Shown: positions 61,860 to 64,000 of the stretch, piece after piece
How positions within the stretch are numbered: position 1 is the first letter of the stretch
Layout: every line of letters starts with the position of its first letter
Source of the DNA: Halomonas sp. YLGW01
GTDB taxonomy: Bacteria > Pseudomonadota > Gammaproteobacteria > Pseudomonadales > Halomonadaceae
Direction: 5' to 3'
NCBI RefSeq assembly: GCF_014840935.1
Contig: NZ_CP062005.1
Span: forward strand, 3,100,001-3,164,000
DNA: 64,000 bases
Notes under the pieces: model-generated
The model's input: only the letters and a program-made list of their open reading frames with translations
Databases searched by the model: none
What the model was told of the DNA's origin: nothing
Program-made: the position numbers and the translations under genes

Positions 61860-63800
61860 TCACTCGGCGGCGCCGCGCGAGGCAGCTTGAGTGCCTGGCG
61901 TGATCCAGGCGTCGGCTTCCGCCTTCAGGGCCGTCACCCGGTCCGCCAGGCTGTCCCGACTGGCCTCGGCGGCCGGCACCGGCTCCCCGAATACCAACGC
62001 CACCCGCGCCTGGAAGCGCCGCGGCAGCCGACTCAGGGCGGGACCGTTGTGGTTAGAGGTCCAGGACCCCCAGAGCCCGGCGAGCCCGGCCGGCACCACC
62101 GGCACCGGGTTGCGGGCGAGGATCAGGTCGAGACCGCGACGAAAGGCCTGCACCTCGCCATCCCGGGTCAGCCGCCCCTCGGGGAAGAGCATCACCACCT
62201 CGCCATGACGCAACGCCTGGCTGACCTGATCGAGGGTACGTCGCAGGCCGCCGGGGTCACTGCGCTCGGAATCCACCGGGATGGCCCCTACCAGGCGGAA
62301 CAGCCAGTTCAACCAGGGCGACTCGTAGATCGGCCGATCCATCAGGAAGCGCAACGGCCGTGGGCAGGCCCCACCGATTACCAGCGCGTCCATGAAGCTG
62401 ACGTGATTGCAGACCACCAGCGCGGGTCCGCGGGCCGGCACATGGTGGCGACCGCGCAGGCGCAGCCGGTAGATCAGCGCGACCAGCGCGAACACCAGCA
62501 GGCGCAGCACCGGCCGCGGATGACGCACGATCATCGCCACCCCCGCCGCCAGAGCGATGCCGCCGAGGCTCGCCACGAAGCTCTGCAGATCGAGCCCCAG
62601 CCCCGATAGCATCAGCCAGCCATAACCGGCCGCCACCACCATCAGCAGCGCATTCACGATGTTGTTGGAGGCAATGATCTGGCCTCGCCGGGCCTCGTGG
62701 CTGCCGAGCTGCAGCAGGGTATAGAGCGGCACGATGTAGATGCCGCCACCGACGCCGACCAGCGCGAACCCCGCCAGCATGCGCCAGGCCGCCGGCGCCT
62801 CTAGCAGCCTCGCCAGCGGCTGCCCACCGGCCGTCGCGCTGTCCATGCCGGCCAGTAGCAGACTGGCCGCACCGATGATGAGCGCCCCCAGCGGTACCAG
62901 GCCAAACTCCAGGCGGCCTGCCGAGAGCTTGGCACAGGCCAGTGCCCCCGCCCCGACGCCACCGGCGAAGGCCGCCAACAGCAGGCTCAGCATGGCCGCC
63001 TCGCCCCCCGCCACCTGGTGCGCCCAGGCCGGCAGCTGGGTCAGGAAGCAGGCGCCCAGGAACCAGAAGACGCTGATGGCTTGGATCGCCGGCCACAGCA
63101 CAGGCTCACGACGCGCGCCGCGCAGCACCTCGATCAGGCTCGTCAGGGGGCGAAAGCGCGGCCGGCCGCCCTCGCCCGCAGGATCAGCGGCGGCCGGCGT
63201 CCGGGACGTCGGCGGCAGCGCCAGACTGGCGCCAGCGCCCAGCAGGGCGATCCCCACCAGAGCGGCCATGAGTGACGGGCGCGACCAGGGCGCCGGCAAT
63301 GCGGCCAGCACCCCCGCGAGCAGGGCACCGGCGAGGATCGCGGCGAAGGTACCGACATGAATCCAGGCATTGCCGCGACCGAGCTCATAAGACGGCAGGT
63401 GGTGCGGCAGGATGGCGAACTTGACCGCCCCAAACAGGGCCGACTGGGTGCCCGCCAGCACCAACAGCACGAACAGCGCCGCCAGGCTCTGGTACCAGAT
63501 GGCCACGGCCGCCAGCGCCATCAGGATGCATTCGGCGAGCTTCAGCAAGCGCACCAGGCGCCGCTTGTCGAGGCGGTCGGCGAGCTCACCGCCCCAGGCG
63601 GAAAGCAGTAGAAAGGGCAGGATGAAGAGCCCCGCCGCCAGGTTGATGGCCAGTCCCAGATCCCAGCCGTGGCGTGGCACGGCGACGAAGGTCAGCATCA
63701 GCAGCAGGGTGTTGCGCAGGAGGTTGTCGTTGCAGGCGCCCAGCGCCTGCACCCAGAACAGGGGCGCGAAGCGACGCTGGGTCAGCAGGCCGCGATTCAC
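61860..63800 (-). CDS. MFS transporter fused to a PlsC-type acyltransferase
   Basis: 646 residues. The N-terminal about 410 residues are a 12-TM MFS/LplT-like permease (FAPLFWVQALGACNDNLLRNTLL, AWGGELADRLDKRRLVRLLK, TQSALFGAVKFAILPHHLPSYEL). The C-terminal about 220 residues are a 1-acylglycerol-3-phosphate acyltransferase: VVCNHVSFMDALVIGG (HX4D) and MLFPEGRLTRDGEVQAFRRG. This is the arrangement of the LplT-Aas system without the acyl-ACP synthetase domain; recycling of lysophospholipids is the likely role. GTG start at 63800 overlaps the upstream TetR gene stop by 4 bp, indicating coupling. Confidence 0.88.
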   Translation of the reverse strand: MNRGLLTQRRFAPLFWVQALGACNDNLLRNTLLLMLTFVAVPRHGWDLGLAINLAAGLFILPFLLLSAWGGELADRLDKRRLVRLLKLAECILMALAAVAIWYQSLAALFVLLVLAGTQSALFGAVKFAILPHHLPSYELGRGNAWIHVGTFAAILAGALLAGVLAALPAPWSRPSLMAALVGIALLGAGASLALPPTSRTPAAADPAGEGGRPRFRPLTSLIEVLRGARREPVLWPAIQAISVFWFLGACFLTQLPAWAHQVAGGEAAMLSLLLAAFAGGVGAGALACAKLSAGRLEFGLVPLGALIIGAASLLLAGMDSATAGGQPLARLLEAPAAWRMLAGFALVGVGGGIYIVPLYTLLQLGSHEARRGQIIASNNIVNALLMVVAAGYGWLMLSGLGLDLQSFVASLGGIALAAGVAMIVRHPRPVLRLLVFALVALIYRLRLRGRHHVPARGPALVVCNHVSFMDALVIGGACPRPLRFLMDRPIYESPWLNWLFRLVGAIPVDSERSDPGGLRRTLDQVSQALRHGEVVMLFPEGRLTRDGEVQAFRRGLDLILARNPVPVVPAGLAGLWGSWTSNHNGPALSRLPRRFQARVALVFGEPVPAAEASRDSLADRVTALKAEADAWITPGTQAASRGAAE

Positions 63801-64000
63801 ATGCCGCCCGGCTGGTGCCGGAGCCCGTTGAGCAGGGTCGTGAGTAGCTGGTCGAGCAGCTCCCCGACCTCCAGCGGCTGGCCCTGCCAGTAGCCCAGGC
63901 GCTCGTTGAGGCCCAGCTGTACCAGGCCATGGACGCTGCCCCAGAGGGTGCGGGCCAGGCGGCGGGCCTCCAGATCATCGATCGCCGGCTGGAACTCCTT
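63797..64000 (-). CDS. TetR-family regulator, C-terminal end (partial)
   Basis: The last 67 codons of a gene that continues past the right edge. The fragment reads KEFQPAIDDLEARRLARTLW then GSVHGLVQLGLNERLGYWQG, the C-terminal ligand domain style (AR.LW..VHGLV.L) of TetR-type repressors. The DNA-binding domain is outside the window. Its stop overlaps the start of the MFS-acyltransferase gene, so it probably regulates that gene and itself. Confidence 0.75.
   Translation of the reverse strand, partial: KEFQPAIDDLEARRLARTLWGSVHGLVQLGLNERLGYWQGQPLEVGELLDQLLTTLLNGLRHQPGGM

Overview
This 64 kb window is GC-rich chromosomal DNA from a gammaproteobacterium. Protein sequences and gene order (glnD-dapC-dapD-dapE; rpmG-rpmB-radC-coaBC-dut-algC-argB-slmA; rpoH-ftsX-ftsE-ftsY divergent from rsmD; xerD-dsbC-hom-thrC-recJ; rpsP-rimM-trmD-rplS next to ffh) resemble pseudomonads and Halomonadaceae. 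A Halomonas-like organism is my best inference; it is not proven from this window alone. Nearly all of the DNA is core housekeeping sequence. I see no tRNA, rRNA, CRISPR array, prophage or insertion sequence.

Layout. 1-4.9 kb: the end of glnD, then the lysine/diaminopimelate genes dapC, dapD and dapE with a YffB-type thiol protein. 5-8.4 kb: a membrane-anchored cold-shock-domain protein, slyX, thioredoxin reductase and a 2-Cys peroxiredoxin with a plausible OxyR site. 8.7-15.8 kb: aconitase, malic enzyme, trpS and alanine dehydrogenase. 16-25.4 kb: rlmI, mutM, ribosomal proteins L33/L28, radC, coaBC, dut, algC, argB and slmA. 25.5-32.7 kb: rpoH (with a sigma-E-like promoter), ftsX-ftsE-ftsY, rsmD, zapB, and a bolA-holD-rimI operon whose holD is very divergent. 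32.8-37.7 kb: an MFS exporter, lysS and prfB with its programmed frameshift.

37.9-48.9 kb is the accessory part. It lies between prfB and recJ, which are neighbours in E. coli. It holds an oligopeptide ABC transporter (oppA, oppB, oppC and a fused oppDF), a fadL porin with a PsrA/FadR-like palindrome, a MerR-copA metal-efflux operon ending in a 24-codon membrane peptide, a 27-bp hairpin repeat array, and a YitT-type membrane protein. 49-64 kb returns to core genes: recJ, thrC, hom, dsbC, xerD, the rpsP operon, ffh, ypjD, a CNNM/CorC-type transporter, an MFS-acyltransferase fusion and the end of a TetR regulator.

The most unusual signal not explained by genes is a set of short degenerate tandem repeats with exact but different periods (14, 15, 17, 27 and 30 bp). 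They lie at or just after gene ends, sometimes across the stop codon. A second candidate is a structured element at 5011-5069 beside the cold-shock membrane gene. No wholly new defence or biosynthetic system was recognised.
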